A stretch of 64,000 nt of DNA. Source: Hyphomicrobiales bacterium (lineage in GTDB: Bacteria; Pseudomonadota; Alphaproteobacteria; Rhizobiales; Beijerinckiaceae). Both the position numbers and the translations under genes were made by a program. The notes beneath the pieces were generated by a model that was not told the origin of the DNA, did not search any database, and saw nothing but the letters and a program-made list of their open reading frames with translations. Shown one piece after another: positions 63,549-64,000 of the stretch; positions within the stretch are counted from its first letter, which is position 1, and each line of letters begins with the position of its first letter. Location of the stretch: the NCBI GenBank assembly GCA_027483945.1, contig JAIXTM010000014.1, forward strand, positions 62,001 through 126,000, given 5' to 3'.

Positions 63549-64000
63549 TCAAGTCAAGGCGGAACGCCCTCGCGCGGGCGATTCCGCGGCGTCCGACAGG
63601 CGCGGGCTCGGCGCCGGCGCCAGGACGGGATCGAGGGACAGCGCGAAGCGCCGCGCCTTCCGGACGGGTACCGGCCGGTAGAGCTGCTTGGTGGCGTCCA
63701 CCAGATGGATGCCCGGCGGCGGGAAGGAGAGCCTGCGCCCGATCCGCTCCCAGGCCGGCGCGGCCCGCACCATCAGCCGCCAGGGCAGCGGGGGCGCGAA
63801 GAGCGCCTCGTCCCAGCGCTCGGGCGAGAACATCGTCTCGCGCATCAGCCGGTTAAGCTGGCCGCGGCTGAAGGGCCTCCCGTCGCCGAACGGCGTCGTG
63901 TCGAGCCGTGCCCAGAGCGAGCGGCGGTTCGGCGCCGCGATCAGGAGCCGCCCGCCCGGCATCAGGACGCGCCAGACCTCTGCCAGCAGCGCCGCAGGAT
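63549..64000 (-). CDS. SAM-dependent methyltransferase, C-terminal part
   Basis: The gene runs off the right edge. Upstream of an internal ATG at 63962 the frame stays open to base 64000, reading PAALLAEVWRVLMPGGRLLI, the end of a class I methyltransferase core (post-motif III), then AAPNRRSLWARLDTTPFG. The remaining 130 residues are a variable C-terminal region with the LPWRLMVRAAPAWERIGRRLSFPPPGIHLVDATKQLYRPVP typical of an uncharacterised alphaproteobacterial methyltransferase near gloB. Substrate unknown. Residual start is not in view. Confidence 0.82.
   Translation of the reverse strand, partial: PAALLAEVWRVLMPGGRLLIAAPNRRSLWARLDTTPFGDGRPFSRGQLNRLMRETMFSPERWDEALFAPPLPWRLMVRAAPAWERIGRRLSFPPPGIHLVDATKQLYRPVPVRKARRFALSLDPVLAPAPSPRLSDAAESPARGRSALT

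Overview
The window is high-GC alphaproteobacterial DNA. The gene set points to the order Hyphomicrobiales (Rhizobiales), perhaps a Methylobacterium-, Salinarimonas- or Chelatococcus-like organism. The reasons are the ethylmalonyl-CoA pathway genes (ccr, ecm, mcd), aerobic-type CobS/CobT, CarD, an RpoH-family sigma factor, the SUV3-like helicase / S4 protein / 7Fe ferredoxin / CarD neighbourhood, and dispersed palindromic repeats of a type common in that order. Genus is inference; no rRNA gene is present.

Bases 1 to about 20,060 are the right-hand part of a tailed-phage prophage whose left end lies outside the window. It ends with a tyrosine integrase beside a tRNA-Arg(CCT) gene, the probable attachment site. 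The regulatory layout is lambda-like. An S24 (LexA/CI-type) repressor lies between two operator regions built from the 14-bp palindrome TAGGA-N4-TCCTA. The leftward early operon (11482 to 3190) encodes small unknown proteins, two miniature membrane proteins, a DEAD/DEAH helicase, an SNF2-type helicase, a beta-organised DNA methyltransferase, two small proteins and a primase-polymerase/DUF3987 protein. It ends at a terminator. Next come an AT-rich block with nine copies of a GGTGACAACCTT iteron (candidate replication origin) and a palindrome-flanked promoter. The packaging operon follows (HTH protein, small and large terminase, three small or partial genes). The rightward operon (12304 to 20055) starts with a probably leaderless Cro-like gene. 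It continues with a recombination cassette (RusA, Sak4-like ATPase, DUF669, Gp49, Cas4-like nuclease), eight mostly unknown small genes and the integrase.

From the tRNA rightwards the DNA is ordinary chromosome. 20.2-26.3 kb: degenerate SNase-like protein, M48 lipoprotein protease, RpoH-type sigma factor, dienelactone hydrolase, CarD, ferredoxin, S4 protein. 26.3-31 kb: SUV3-like helicase, DUF3108 protein, rpmB. 31-36.5 kb: repeats, phytase-like esterase, cobT, cobS, a J-domain protein, bolA. 36.5-44.8 kb: methylsuccinyl-CoA dehydrogenase, then a DMT exporter, a lytic transglycosylase, a YihY/BrkB protein and OsmC, then divergent ccr and ecm. These three pathway genes encode the signature steps that turn crotonyl-CoA into mesaconyl-CoA precursors for acetyl-CoA assimilation. 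Ecm needs cobalamin, which the nearby CobST chelatase subunits help make. 45-50.1 kb: LysR, trxB, ELM1-like, Lrp, TSUP and pirin genes. 50.1-57.9 kb: a secreted unknown protein, greA, carB and, divergently, secA. 58-64 kb: a soluble methyl-accepting protein with a C-terminal sensor, an AI-2E-type permease, a KTSC protein, a YkuD-like lipoprotein, accA and a truncated SAM methyltransferase.

The most unusual material is in the prophage: the iteron array, the operator/leaderless-promoter switch, the two micro membrane proteins and the run of unknown accessory genes. On the chromosome, the regulatory palindromes between ccr and ecm, the EcfG-like promoter of the RpoH gene and the long carD leader are worth a look.
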